Program-made: the position numbers and the translations under genes
The notes under the pieces: model-generated
What the model was told of the DNA's origin: nothing
Databases searched by the model: none
Seen by the model: only the letters and a program-made list of their open reading frames with translations
Assembly (NCBI RefSeq): GCF_022201045.2
Contig: NC_068560.1
Location: forward strand, 33,009,001 to 33,073,000
Reading direction: 5' to 3'
DNA: 64,000 nucleotides
Origin: Citrus sinensis
Lineage: Eukaryota; Streptophyta; Magnoliopsida; Sapindales; Rutaceae
Part shown: positions 32,245-45,356 of the stretch, one piece after another
Numbering within the stretch: the first letter of the stretch is position 1
How the letters are laid out: the number at the start of each line of letters is the position of its first letter

Positions 32245-35200
32245 ATGACCGCCATTGCTACTGCTGCAGCTCTGTCACTTCCAATCTCACTGTACAGACC
32301 AGCGAAGATTAATGCGAAAAAGGTTTTATTTTTTATTTATTGGAACTTTTAAATGATTTATTTTGTCTGGGTAGTTTCTAAATTTGGTGGGAAATTCAGT
32401 TTAGTTAGTTAATGCTTTAGTTTAATATTTAGCGTATGTTTGTGCTGCTGAAGCCTGAAAGCTCATTATTCATGTATTTATAAATGTTTCTTTGTTAAGT
32501 TTACGTGGGCAGTTGCTAAACTGATCTTTTTATAATGCGTGTTTGATTTGATTTTTAGCTGAATTCATCTAGGCGTTTACTTAACATGGAGCGAAATTAA
32601 ACTCAGTAATTGGTTCCATAGCAACAAAATAATGATAGAACATATGATACATTTGTAATTAAATCCTGTGCTGTTATTCTGATCCTGCTCCCTACTAACA
32701 AGAGGAATATTTTTTTTAAATCTTTAAATTTGGATGCCTCTTATTGGTTGAGCAGCTTGAAAATCTAATTGTTTCTCTTCTTAAATTTTATCTGTTTACT
32801 AAAGTGGCTTTTTTTTTTTCTTGGAAACGACTTATATATTCATTTATCCCAAGGAGATAAGAGCAGTTGTTAGGTTATGTTCCACTGTGATAAGGGAAAA
32901 TTTATCTGTGGTAATGTTTAATCAGGATACTAATTGGTGAGTGGTTTTCAGAGTGTTCGAGGAGGATTTAGGGTGTTTGCTCTATTTGGGGAGGAAGGAG
33001 GGTTGGTAGATAAAAAGAGCGCATGGAGTACGCTCTTCGATGTGGAGGATCCGAGGTCTAAAGTCCCACAATGTAAAGGAAAGTTCTTGGACGTGAATCA
33101 AGCCCTTGAGGTGGCTAGATATGATATTCAGTACTGTGATTGGAGGGCTCGACAAGATGTGCTCACAATTATGCTCCTCCATGAAAAGGTCTCAGTAATT
33201 TCTGGACTCTTCAATTATTAAGAATAACTAATTGAAATCATATAGCTATACAAGCATTTATGTTTATGCTTATGCTTAATGTTGTGGAATTTTGTCCCTG
33301 AATCCTAAATCATTCAGAAAAACAAAAGATGCCAAAACAAAATGTCTATAAATGAGTTAAAAGAGATGATCTGATTTGATTTTATCTTAGAACTAGAATA
33401 AAAGGATTTAAGATTTTTATTGCTTCATTTGGATAATTCTCACATTTATAGGTATTGGTGTAGGTTGTGGAAGTTTTAAATCCTTTAGCACGTGATTACA
33501 AGTCCATCGGCACCATGAAGAAAGAGCTTGCAGAGTTGCAAGAAGACCTAGCTCAAGCCCATCGACAGGTTTGGAAACTAAAAATTTAAATGCTTTATAT
33601 ATTATAGGCCCTGTGATTGGGGTGGAATATTTTCATTTTCATTAATCTATCACAGAATACATCTATTGATGAGAAGCCAAATAAACCTATTGATCGTCCC
33701 ATTAATCATGTGTTTGCAACTGATCTTATAACCAATTTGCCCGTGAACAACAACAGGTTCATATATCTGAAGCAAGGGTTGCAACTGCTTTAGATAAACT
33801 AGCTTACATGGAAGCATTGGTTAATGATAGGCTGTTGCAAGATAGACACACCTCAGGAACTGATCAAACATGCGCTTCTCCTAGTACTTCCAAGCAATCT
33901 CTTGATATTGTAAAAGGAAAGTTGCCTCGGAAAAGCTTGAATGTCTCTGGTCCAGTGCAGCCTTACAATACCCGTTTAAAGAACTTTTGGTTCCCAGTTG
34001 CTTTTTCCACTGATCTGAAGGATGATACCATGGTAAGTCTTTCAAAATTTTGCTTCTTAATTAACTAAAAGTTTATTGTCCAGTTACTGGATGTTTCTTG
34101 CAAGTGCCTTACCACCTCTTTCAGGTTCCATTTGATTGCTTTGAGGAACCATGGGTTATTTTTCGTGGAAAAGATGGGATACCTGGATGTGTCCAGAATA
34201 CGTGTGCACATAGAGCATGCCCTCTTCACCTTGGTTCAGTAAATGAGGGTCGCATCCAATGCCCATATCATGGTCAGTGAGAATTATCCACTCAACTTTT
34301 CAAATGTATAGTATATATCTTAAACAGGTCTTATAATATAGTAATATCTTAAAAATTTGTTGCTGATAAACATCAGGGTGGGAATACTCAACAGATGGGA
34401 AATGCGAGAAAATGCCATCTACGCAATTACGTAACGTTAAGATAAAATCATTACCATGTTTTGAACAGGAAGGAATGATATGGATTTGGCCTGGTGATGA
34501 GCCTCCAACAGCCACCATTCCTTGTTTACTTCCTCCTTCAGGATTTGAAATCCATGCCGAGGTATCATATAAAGGCATTGATTGTAGTTCAGATAATTCT
34601 AAATGCAGAAAGCTTATAAATCATCGTTGACTGATTTAACAAAGAGCTTCTAATGTCCCTGCATTCTTTACTGGCAGATTGTCATGGAACTTCCAATTGA
34701 ACATGGACTACTTCTAGATAACCTTTTGGATCTTGCACATGCTCCATTTACTCACACTTCCACGTTCGCCAAGGGATGGAGCGTTCCCAGGTTTGTTAAA
34801 TTAATGATAATCACTGTAGCTTATGAATTGTTGAAAATTTAAAAGATCTTTTTTTTGGGGGGGGGGGTGGATAATCTGTTTTTATAATCAGTTTCAATTT
34901 TCTAAAGAAAGACTAATCAGTCACAAAAAAGAGTGAAATGGGAGAAATCTCATCAGTTTGCATGAATTAACTGCATATTCTTTTTATTGTTTCCTGAACA
35001 TTTGAGAGGTAGAGATCATATAGCATGTGAAAAAGAAAGGGTTAAGAGTGCTTAAGAAGAAGTTTAAAGAAATAACAATAAAAACTAAAAAATAAGATAC
35101 CTAGGGATTTGAGAATCTGTCCTTACTCTCAAATGGTGAAAGAAGAAGAAATGACTTTGTTTTTGTATGTTATGCGTGGAATGAATCCTCAGCTTGGTGA

Positions 35201-35800
35201 AATTTTTGACACCTGCATCTGGCCTACAAGGATACTGGGACCCTTATCCAATAGATATGGAATTTCGACCACCATGTATGGTGCTATCAACCATTGGCAT
35301 CTCAAAGCCTGGAAAACTGGAAGGACAGAATACCAGGCAGTGCGCAACACATCTTCACCAGCTTCATGTGTGCTTACCTTCATCAAGAAAGAAAACCAGG
35401 TTGCTATACAGAATGTCCCTGGATTTTGCTTCTGTGCTCAAACATGTCCCATTCATGCAATACCTATGGAGGCACTTTGCAGAACAGGTATAAAGTTGTA
35501 GTAGTAGCCTTTCCTTTTGCAATCAGTTGGATGTCCATAACAAATGCATGTGTGGTTATTCATCGTACGGCATCTGTGATTTCTATCATGGAAATCCTCG
35601 CCTAACCTCTTGAAGCTTGATCAACACAGGTGTTGAACGAGGATCTACGACTTGTTCTTGGCCAGCAAGAACGAATGAACAACGGGGCAAATGTCTGGAA
35701 CTTGCCTGTAGGTTACGACAAACTAGGGGTGAGGTATAGGTTATGGAGAGACGCTTTGGAGAGAGGAGCTAAGCAATTACCCTTTATGGAACCAATGTAA
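32245..35800 (+). CDS. CAO: Chlorophyllide a oxygenase, chloroplastic
   Basis: A Rieske-type monooxygenase that oxidises the C7 methyl of chlorophyllide a to formyl in two steps, making chlorophyllide b for the light-harvesting antenna. Nine exons in phase give 535 residues: 32245-32322, 32952-33188, 33464-33568, 33757-34032, 34125-34272, 34377-34561, 34678-34790, 35193-35487 and 35630-35800. The N-terminus is a transit peptide. The regulatory A domain includes [10 protein letters not shown] (94-103), the position of the Clp-dependent degron in Arabidopsis. A coiled linker follows ([17 protein letters not shown]). The Rieske ligands are Cys259, His261, Cys278 and His281. The mononuclear iron site is [13 protein letters not shown], with Asn358, Asp361, His364 and His369. 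The gene appears intact and converges with the zinc-ribbon gene. Confidence 0.97.
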
Positions 35801-36546
35801 ATTCCCCCAATTCAACGAATAAATTGACTCTCTCTCCATACCCTCTGAAAACCAAATCACCTGAGTCTCAAATCTCAACTGCATTTGCAGGCAGACTCGC
35901 AAATAATCATTTACCATTTGCCATTAGCCGGTGAATAGCGAAATTGTGCAGTCTGGTTTTAGCGCTCTCGGAGGGAAACCCAGGAGCAGGAGACGCCCCG
36001 GAAACTGTGAATTTATCAGAGGCAGAGAACAGAAACAGTCTCCGCAAGAAAAAATGGTTTTTGTATAATTAGTGAAACTGTACATTTATTATTGTTTGTG
36101 TACAGTCATTTTTTTTTCTTTTTTCTCCTTTTGATATTCACCCTGCGTTCGATGGGATGAGTGATCTCTTTTTTTATGCTAGCATCACTATGTACAATGA
36201 AATTCGGAAATTTGCAATCACTTAAATATTTTTTTCAAAAACAGAATAACTTTCAGTTCTATGAACTCTTTAAATATTTAAATATTTTATCATTTTCAAT
36301 TTTGATGTGAAAAAAAGTTTTTACATAATTGATTAACTACACCAAAAAGGAAAAAAAGAAAGAAAAAGAATGTACATTTCATTGAGTCGCTGATACGAAA
36401 AAGCAGCAGTTTACTAATAATAAAACGGATAATCATCAACTGAATTTATTACAGAAACCCCAGACCCCATAACAGCAGCGGTACCCAGAAAAAGAAAAGA
36501 AAAAATGATGAGCTTCATAACAAAATAAAACCAGAGTGTTTGTTAT
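35801..36546. other. 3' UTRs of CAO and the zinc-ribbon gene
   Basis: Tail-to-tail spacer of 746 bp. It presumably holds both 3' UTRs and polyadenylation regions; nothing else is supported. Confidence 0.5.
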
Positions 36547-36867
36547 TTACAGAGCAGAACCACAGTAGGGGCAGAAGCTGAAGTCAGGCTCAACAAGGCG
36601 GTCACAAAAACGGCACTTGGAAACATCCGAAACGAGCGGCGGCGGCGGAGGCGGAGGCAGAGAGGAAGGAAAAAGGAGATTGCAATTATTACAAAACAGA
36701 GCCGGTTCTTTCGCTGGCCATTTCCACACCGGAACGAAGAACGCTTTCAACACCTTTTCGTACTCAACGAGATCGGCTGTTGATCCGCAGTTTATGCATC
36801 TGCCCGCACCTGATTTCAGCACCCGACTCACCTGTTGGTTCACTCCTCCCACGAAGAAGAAGAACAT
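36547..36867 (-). CDS. Small zinc-ribbon protein
   Basis: An intronless gene for 106 residues with four CxxC pairs: Cys24/Cys27 (CINCGS), Cys59/Cys62 (CNNC), Cys85/Cys88 (CRFC) and Cys99/Cys102 (CPYCG). These suggest two zinc ribbons separated by a seven-proline stretch encoded by a GGC/GGA-rich tract. It belongs to a small uncharacterised plant zinc-ribbon group; molecular function is unknown. The start is the first ATG of the open frame and is followed by MFFFFVGGVNQQVSRVLKSG, as expected for this family as I remember it. The neighbouring CAO gene and this one are also close together in Arabidopsis (At1g44446 and At1g44414). Confidence 0.85.
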   Translation of the reverse strand: MFFFFVGGVNQQVSRVLKSGAGRCINCGSTADLVEYEKVLKAFFVPVWKWPAKEPALFCNNCNLLFPSSLPPPPPPPLVSDVSKCRFCDRLVEPDFSFCPYCGSAL

Positions 36868-38017
36868 TTTCTTTCTTTTTTTCCCCTCTAACTTTCTATT
36901 TATTTATTTATTTCGTATACCTTGCTATTTATTATTTGTTAGGGGTTCAACTAATTATTTACTTGGCTTGGCAGGCAGATATCCAAATAAGAAGAGGAGG
37001 CGGTGGGGGGTTTTCGCAGTAGCTGGAGTAGACTCTAGAGGGTTCTGGGTTTTCTTTAGTTTATATTTGCTACTAAATTTATTTAGCTGCCCATTGGAGG
37101 GTAAGAAAAGGAATTTTAGATCTTGAGAAAACAATTACTAAACTTATAATATTTCACAAAAAATAATCAACATGAAAAGGATCCCCATAATCGTAGAGGT
37201 AGAAACTTCTTTCATGGTTATTATCTTTTTTATAACCTCCAAATTAACTGTGCAATGTCAAAGCAACCAAACGAGAATTCCAATTAATTGAACAACAATA
37301 TAGTAATATATACAATTTGGTTATGGTAACATCAGAAGTAAAGAGCAATAAGTACCTGCATCAATCAAGATGTCAATTACTTCCAAATCCATTCATTCTC
37401 AATGAATAATAAAATTATTTCTTTCTGGGTAAAAACCATTAATCTCCTCTTCAAAATAAAGTTGTTCTTTCTACTCAGAATGCCCCCACTGACCCCCCTA
37501 TCTATCTATATTCTTGGGTCCGTCAACAATGCTGTAAACTAGAGAGTACTGCGACATTCGCGATGCTAAGAACTCGACTATAGTGACGGTTTCTTTTGAA
37601 TCTCTCGATGGATCTGTACAAGAAATTCAAAATAGGAGGGGCCATTCGGATTTTTGTCTTCTATCATCTTTGAAGAAAACATTCCTAGAAACCGAAAAAA
37701 AAAAATCAATCTAAACGACCAAAAATTTGTAGCATAAATTCATCTCCATTCGACATCAATCCAATTTAACTAAGACAACAGGACAGAGAAACATGATAAA
37801 CAAACGAGACGCAGCATTAAGAAGTTTATAATGAAAACAAGCCGCTGACTAGCAATCTCTATCATCACGCCCTAGCTTGCAGAGCAAGCATCAGTCTCAC
37901 CCTGACCAACTAAAGCCCCTTTACCGCTTCAGAGAACAAGTATTAACACTGCATTTCTCTCTGTCTTTATCCAGTTACTACGGAGCAACAGATTAAAATA
38001 TCAAAATTTGCGCTGAC
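36868..38017. other. Upstream region of the zinc-ribbon gene and spacer
   Basis: Holds the presumed promoter of the zinc-ribbon gene (poly(T) patches, TATTTATTTATTTATTT near 36897). From 37130 to 38017 I see no supported gene. Confidence 0.4.
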
Positions 38018-38225
38018 CTGAAAGATCTCCTTCCTGACACGACCTCGGGCTGCAAGAAAGTGAAAAGATTGAAAATGCAGAGATATCAAAACTTTCTCTG
38101 AAAAATCAAAAACGTAACAAAAACAAAACCAAAACCAATAAAAAGTACCGGAGGTAGGAACATCTTTCACGCCGCATCTCATTCACAACATCATTAAACT
38201 TCTTCGATAAAGGATTGTCATACTG
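38018..38225 (-). other. Two exon-like segments of unknown gene
   Basis: On the minus strand, 38225-38149 follows a CTGCAG acceptor and ends at CCG/GTAC; it encodes NPLSKKFNDVVNEMRRER within an open frame. A second segment, 38049-38018, lies between a TTGCAG acceptor and a CAG/GTCAG donor. They could be further exons of the SEC24-like relic's transcript or part of another decayed gene. I do not recognise the peptide. Confidence 0.25.
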
Positions 38226-38566
38226 CTGCAGCACATAAAAGATGTAAGTTATGGTTTACACAGCAGAAAACTTATCCCAGCTTTTGCTGATAAAACATGA
38301 CTTGCCAAAGTACTTACTTGTAACAAACAAAAGGTTTACAAAATACAATATTGCTAAAGATCTATATTGAAATCATTAATAAGTGGGACCTGTTGTATCA
38401 AACAGAAAAATTTTAAAACATTATTTACTGATGTTCAATAAAAATTGATCTCTTTTAGTTGTTCAATGATATACAGATCAGTGTTTGGTGAAAAACATTA
38501 GAACACACACACCAAAAAACAAAAAAAAAAACTGTAGCCCATGCAAGTTATGAAGTTGATCTCTAC

Positions 38567-39427
38567 CTGACCGATTGTGCACCTCATGTAGCGCGGACTG
38601 CAGTTCCCTCTGTCCATCACAATGAAGTCACTTGTAGCAGACCATAACAAAAGCACAAAGGGCAAAATGTAGTTCAAAGCAAATAAACCACTTGAAAAAA
38701 GGAATAGCTAACGGCAGACAAATATTCAGAACATATAAACAAGACGCAAAATAAACCTCCCTTTACTTAAGACTTAAGTGAGAGGAGACAATATACCGGC
38801 GGAGGATTAGCTTGGTTAACATGATTTGTTTCATATATGATTAACAGAGGAGCTTGGTTCAGGCCTCGGCATTCGGCGAGGATCACCGTTTGGTTGGTCC
38901 ATACCAGGGGATATGGTAGTCATTGATTGACTTGGTGGAGGTGGAGGCACTCCGAAAGTTCCCGGGGATTGCGCTGAACCAGGAACTGAATGAGGTGGAG
39001 TCACCTAAAACAGTAAACGGTGTCCAAAACCAAATTCTATATGTAAGTTAGAAGAAATATTATTAATGATGTGCCATTTTAACTAGAAGCCAATAGATAA
39101 AAGAAAATGATATTTTCAACTGTATGTGATTACCGGCTGGGGCTGCATTGGCCATGACTGTAGTCCATAGACCAAACCGGGGGTTGGTGTTATGCCTTGA
39201 GCAGCAGCAGAAAATGGTGACATCTGCTGCAGGGGAGCACCTTCTAGAGCACTAAGAGTTGAACTTTCCATAACAGAACGCATGCTCGGTGCCTGAGGAG
39301 GGCCCCGATCTGACGCCATTGTTGGTGGTGGTCCAACAGGTGGTTGTGGGGCATTGGTAGCTGGAGGAACTCGGGGCCTAGCAAACACTGGTACCTCATT
39401 GCTCGGAGGACCTCTAGATGCACTCAA
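38567..39427 (-). pseudogene. SEC24-like (COPII coat) gene fragment
   Basis: SEC24 selects cargo for COPII vesicles at the ER. Three exon-like pieces match only the proline-rich N-terminal part and the first residues of the conserved core of SEC24C-type proteins: about 39427-39134, 39004-38797 and 38630-38567. Telltale stretches are FSAAAQGITPTPG with SWPMQPQP, then QSMTTISPGMDQPNGDPRR, then GNCSPRYMRCTIGQ. The last matches the family's NCSPRYMRCTINQ and ends at the donor where the real gene also has an intron. A one-base frameshift lies before IYETNHVNQANPPP. The zinc-finger, trunk and gelsolin parts are all missing. Retained introns show it was copied through DNA, not mRNA. Confidence 0.75.
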
Positions 39428-40339
39428 AGAAAGGACTTAATTGAACGACTTATTTAATGTTACGCATCCATATATAATATTCAAAGTTTTCATAGTGGAT
39501 TAAAAAAAATGTAAAATAATAATAATAATAAACATACTATTTAAGAAATGTAAACAAATAAAGTTATTTAAAAAAAAAAAAGTTTTAAAAAACAAAGCAT
39601 TTAAAAAGCATGGAAATTATTTTTCAGCTTTTAAACATGTTTTGCTTGTCTTTTCCCGAATACTTTATTTTCCCAGGTTACAGAAAAATAACTTTGAGCT
39701 CTCGAGCTTTCATTATACAAAATATTTTTAAGATTAGCTCTAAGAAGCTAAATGTTAAAATTATTCATTAGTATGTTTACAAATGATACCTTAATATTTT
39801 CAATCCCATGCGTTGAAGTATCATTAATTCTTGATTTCAAAAGTTTATATAGTTAATTTTTAGTTGTCTCGCTACGCAATGGATTAACAAAGTCGGAAAC
39901 AAACAACTTCGATAGTGTAGAGTGTAGACCATTCACTATTTATATGATTTTACACTGACTTGATTAGGCTTTATGCGGTTAAATGGGTAATTTATGATAA
40001 CTGTGGGATCCAGCTAATGCTTATAGAGTGACACTTTCAATTAATCTTGAAGCAGGTACTTAATATAGCTAAGTTTCCATCAGAACAACAAATCCATTTT
40101 GGTCTCCTAATTTCTGCATTAAATTTCACAGAGGAAACCTCCCATCAGCTTCAACCACACACTTCTCAAAACATACGGCAAAGTTTTTACATCATGTGCA
40201 ACACAATGATAATCACACCATCTAATTTAGTAACAGATTCATTACATGTAGATATTTGTATATGACAAAAGATCGAACTACTATACAAAAACTATTTCAA
40301 CAGCAAGCAAATCTGAATTAGGGGATCTCGATCGGAAAA
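39428..40339. other. Spacer between SEC24 relic and BTB gene
   Basis: Mostly AT-rich; the 300 bases next to 40339 are probably the BTB gene's 3' UTR. Nothing else is supported. Confidence 0.45.
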
Positions 40340-42643
40340 TTATACCGGTTTCCAGACCGTGAGAACCTCCTGAAACATCTCCAGCATCAGTTCTCGGTCT
40401 GCTTGCCTGAAGAAGTTATTGATTTCATCTCTAACATCATATATCTTGCCAAAATCAAACAAGTACGTCAAGCATCCTTTCTTCAACTTGCTCAACTGAT
40501 ATAGCCAGGCCTCTTGCAGCCTCTCAAGGACATTCCCCGAATTGATATCTTCCAAAAGGCTTTCCTCACAAGCATCTTTTAAGTCTGCAATGTCGTACTT
40601 GTTTGCTGCCCCCAGCAAAGCCAGCCTGTGTTTCCAGAAATCTTCTTGTTTTATGGTTCCGTACAAGTAACTAAGAAGGGCCATGCAAGATTCGACTGAC
40701 ATGTCTTCTATGTAGATTGTTGACGACTCTTTTTCCTTGAGGTCATGATGGAACATGCTCTGGAAAACTGGAGAACTTGCAGAGAGAACTGCCTTGTGAG
40801 CTTTTAGAGTGCCGTCAGCAGTATGGATAACAGTATCTGCAAGGATGCCCTCATCAAGCATGCGAGCGAGGCATCGAAGTGTGCTTTGGGCTGAAACAGA
40901 CTGCATCATTCCATCACTGGGCCATACAGAACTGGCATCACCACCCTAAGTTTTAACAGCAAAAGAACAATTTATGGATCCCTTAAGGGTGTTCAAATCA
41001 AAGGTTTAGAGACACATGACACTGAAAAAGAGCAAACAGCATTACTTATGTCCCATGTTGCATCAAATACACAAATTACTAGAGCACACCAACATCACTT
41101 CATCTAAAGTGGTTCTGAAAGAACTCACATTCAGGGGGTAGATCTTCAGCTCCAGAAACTCAACATCAACAATGAAGCGGCCATGAATGGTGCAATCGAC
41201 ATACCAGACAAAGTCTTCACACGTCCGAAGCAATCGCTCATTAACTGCAGGATGAAGTGTACAATGTTATAATTATCTATTACTAATAGTTTGAAGACAC
41301 AATATACATCACAAATACACCCTTGTTAACTATGGAAGTGAGCAGGATAAAATTAAAAAATAATAATAAGCCTTTCGGGAAAAAAAATGACAAGTGGTTA
41401 ATAAAATAAGTGCTGACATCGTGTCAGATTGTACACTCATCAGCTTAGGTCCAATAGAACAAAAGTAAATCGCTTATTACATCATTATGAATATATTTGG
41501 ATCAATAGCACGGATGATCATTTCACAGTTTCCACAGCTTGAACTGCAGTAAGTGCCAACTATCTGCATCACCTAATTCAGATGAAGTAAACATGGAGAA
41601 AAAGGAACTTGTGTGGTGGGAAACCACATGAAACCTATTCTATGATTACAAAAAATTTGAGAACTGTCTATTAAAGTAAAATTTAAGAGGAAACAGCATA
41701 AACTTGCTATCTTTCAGTAGTTTTTAGAAGATTAAAATAGGTTCAATACACAAGTGACCTAATCTAGGAGAAAAGAAAATTTACTATGATCTTTTCATAA
41801 AACTAGATAAGGACATCCACCAACAATCAAGAGGGTGAGCCTATATTGAATTGAACTCAATTTGTTCCTGAAGGACATGCTTTACTTCCATTTATTTCTT
41901 AAATTAGCAGTAACATTAACATTCCAGGCTCAATATTCATGGCCATACTATACCACCCTATGCCTCATCACCATCTGTTTTGATGGCTACGAAAAATCAA
42001 GAAAACAAACAGTTAGCCAAATGTTGTGGTTCCCAACACATAATTTATTGTTACAAAAAAGATTAAAAAAAGAAAACATAAATACCTGGTCAAGTTATGT
42101 ATTCTCATAATAAGTTGATTTCTTTTTCAAATCATTAAATACAAACTAACATGCGCTGTCACAAGTCAGTCAGTTATGTAAATACACTATAACAACGTAC
42201 ACATTTGAATTAACATTAAAGCCAGAGAATGAGAATTTGAAACCTTGAGAGATATAAAGTCTCCGATTGGCGCCGCCATTGGAGACACGAATAATGAATC
42301 TTGCAAACGGCGGCTGTTCTTTCGACAAACGAGACGGCTCCGGAAACAAACGTACGTACAGATACCGATTCTTCTCGACGGATAAGTGCCTGATCAAAAC
42401 CCAAACATTCAATAATCCAATATACCCAGTAAACAACTTCAAACTGTATGCATGCTAATAAAAGTTAATCCAAATTTAAAGATTCTGTTATATGATATAA
42501 TAAAATTGGTAAGCTGAATGAACAAGGTACCAGTTCCAGATACCGATCTTAAATGGGTCGGATTTTTTGTAAGAGCAAGGCCCGAAGTTATCGATTCTCC
42601 ATTGAGCTAATCGTGAGATCGTTTCTACGCGAGAATCGGCCAT
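40340..42643 (-). CDS. TRAF-like (MATH)/BTB-POZ protein, At1g21780-like
   Basis: A BTB protein of the class that serves as substrate adaptor for CUL3 ubiquitin ligases. Exons are 42643-42531, 42389-42244, 41244-41129 and 40945-40340, in phase, giving 326 residues, the length I recall for the Arabidopsis protein. Residues 1-125 form the TRAF/MATH-like half (VETISRLAQWRIDNFGPCS, RLFPEPSRLSKEQPPFARF). Residues about 150-260 form the BTB fold (ADTVIHTADGTLKAHKAVLS, FQSMFHHDLKEKESSTIYI). A BACK-like helical tail follows and ends EVLTVWKPV. The bases around the stop, CCG/GTATAA, also look like a splice donor, so a longer isoform is conceivable. Confidence 0.95.
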
Positions 42644-45356
42644 TGTTTTCGTTTAGTTGCCTTGCAGATTGTCTCAGTCCAGACAGAAAGGGCACTTGCT
42701 GTTTTTTTTTATAGAAGAAAGGGTACTTGCTGTTGAAGATACTTGACGCAACTTTTCATACAAAGTTAAAAAAGGCTCACTTTAGGGACACGAACGCAAA
42801 GTCTGATGAAGGATGCGTTAAAAATAATAATAATAATGGTAATAAAGGCTTTAACTTTTTGTTGATCAATTGATATAAAGGTAAAATTTAAAAAAATATC
42901 CCAATGAGTAACTTTACAGTATCATCTTTTATTTTATCAAAGTAAATGATAAGTTAAGAGAAAAAATATATATATTCTAATGCAACATATTTTATCATAT
43001 AATATTAAAATATATATTTTTTAATATCTTTACTTATCTTTTACTTTATCAAAGTAAATAATTCTCTTATCGTAAAATCTTAAATGACTAATTATTTCAT
43101 TTAACTGTTTAATAAATTGTTGAAGGCGTGAGATTATATTTTCTAGTTAGTTTTAATTGATCTTTCGATATTGAATTTCGATATGGCATTATGGTAGTAC
43201 GTAACTTACTGCTTACCCTCTTTTTAGCATGACATTTTTACAATGAAACCAATTGTCAAAGATATGTAGCTTATGAATAATTTAAAAATTTATTTGTTGT
43301 AAAAAGAATAAATATTGATTTTTTCATTATTATTTAGGCAATAGCAGTCCAACTTCCTTCTCACTAATGTCAATGGGTTCAACCCAAGATATTGTACTAC
43401 CTTAACTAAAACAGCTTAGTCAAAGTAGCACCCACAAATATAGAAGTTTATAATTTACAATATAGTTTGTTTAATATTTTTTAACGAGTTAGATTTTTTA
43501 GATGAACTTTGTTTAAATTTAATAAATTTTATTTTCAAAAACCTATAAATAATTATATAGTTACCGCTAAAAGTTTATAATTGATAATCAAAAAACCAAC
43601 ACTCGTTTTGTTAAAAGCCCTGTTAGTAGAATACTAGAATATCTATTTGAAGTTCGACATGAACAGTAAAATGATGTTCTTCCTTAAGAAATCATTAAAA
43701 CTCAGGGGTCTGTATGTTATTTCTCCAATTGTTGATCGACCAATATTTCGTTGATATTTTATGTAGGCAGCCGCTAAGTTGATTTCAAATTATTAAATTA
43801 AAATAAATATGGTTACAAGCTTATATTAAGTCCTAGATCAAGAGATTAATTTAGCCAAGCGAAGCATAGGCAATAGAGAATGATTAAGAAAAGGGCAGAG
43901 ATAATGACACTTCGCTTAGATTTATGAAAGTTAATTATCTTGGTGATGTAAATTCCCACTTACACTTTCATTTATCCATTACATATTAATTTTGGTACCT
44001 TTTTATATTTCTGCTGCTGCATGATTGCCACAAAAACACAACCGACATCTTATAAATAATCATATTTCGATGTGATTTGATTTGATTTTCAGATTAAAAT
44101 GTTCCCAAGTTCGTTGATCTCATCTACCATTACAAATATTAAATAAAGACATAAACTTGGGCCAAATTGGTACATAAATGTCATTAAAAAGTATTCAACA
44201 CGTTGGAAAGGCTTAATTTGGGAAAAAAAAAGAAATTAAAAAATTGCTGGAGTAATACTTTACAAACAGATTCTAACCATACTAAAAAGTTACCAATATA
44301 GCTATAATAAGTCTTGATAATATTATATTAAAGATGATAAATAGAGAAACACCCCACTACTAGGTGATAATATAAACTTATAAGTGATTTATTATAAATT
44401 CAACTTGTTTTAGATCTAGATGGTAGGTTGTACTACACTAAGAGTATTTTTACAAAAATAAATTCTTAAGGTAGTAATATTTTGACCCTCATATTTTGTA
44501 TAATTATAAATCCCTTAGGATCATTTATAGAAGTGTATTAATTATTTGTCAATAACTCAAACAAGTTTTTAGTTTTTACAATAAATAAATTAAATCATTC
44601 ATATTTCAAAACTTGGATTGTCACTTAGATCTATGGACTATTTTTAATTGTTGACGTTGATTCAACATAAGTTTTAACTTGACCATCATACCTTTATAAT
44701 AAGAAAGGATCTAATTGCTTACAAAATTACCTTGCAATAAATCTTAGCAATTCAACACAAAATTCAATAATTTTGGCTTGTTCAGTTCATTATTAATTTA
44801 TTTATTTATTTATTTTTGGTTCTTTTGTATGATAACTAACTTCAATTTAATCTATCATTGTTATAATGAGGTTGTTTTCTGTATTAATTTTGATAGCTTT
44901 AAATATTAATTTTGCTTCATTTTCTTTGGTTTTTTTTTTTTTTTTGTATTTGTCCTCCAATACATTAAGAAGTTTCATGAGAATTAGAAATGGCCTCATG
45001 ATTACTGAAAAACCACCAAGTAAAAGAGTAGACAAAGAAAAGAGCTAGTGGCAAACACATTATCTGCATATAACTGTTGAAATCGATTGAGTTCCATTCA
45101 CAAACTTTTTGTTGTAATATTATTAAATTGAATACCAAATTAGGCAAAAATTAAGCTAGTAAAATTTAAAAGAGAATATTCCTTCAAGAAAAAGTACGTG
45201 TACTGATGCTGGGCCTCAGTTTCACACACGAACTTCGAAAAAGAAAAAGCCGAGTACTATGTCCAGTCAACACAAGCCATTATACCACGTCAGAACTCAG
45301 ATGAATTGCCTGGGCCTTTACAGTTTTGCCTGGTGAGCCACCGCACGACTCGTGAT
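42644..45356. other. Gene-poor AT-rich spacer
   Basis: The first bases are the BTB promoter, including a short direct repeat of GAAAGGG(C/T)ACTTGCTGTT near 42686 and 42717. The rest to 45356 is AT-rich with no supported gene. Confidence 0.5.

Noticed and set aside
34852-34869. Poly(T)/poly(G) junction in CAO intron 7
   Set aside because: A homopolymer run in an intron; likely slippage-prone but without evident function.
35109-35605. Alternative frames over CAO exon 8
   Set aside because: The frame continuing from exons 7 and 9 matches CAO residue for residue; the others are shadows.
36617-37126. 169-codon plus-strand frame
   Set aside because: Antisense to the zinc-ribbon gene, whose four CxxC pairs show the true strand.
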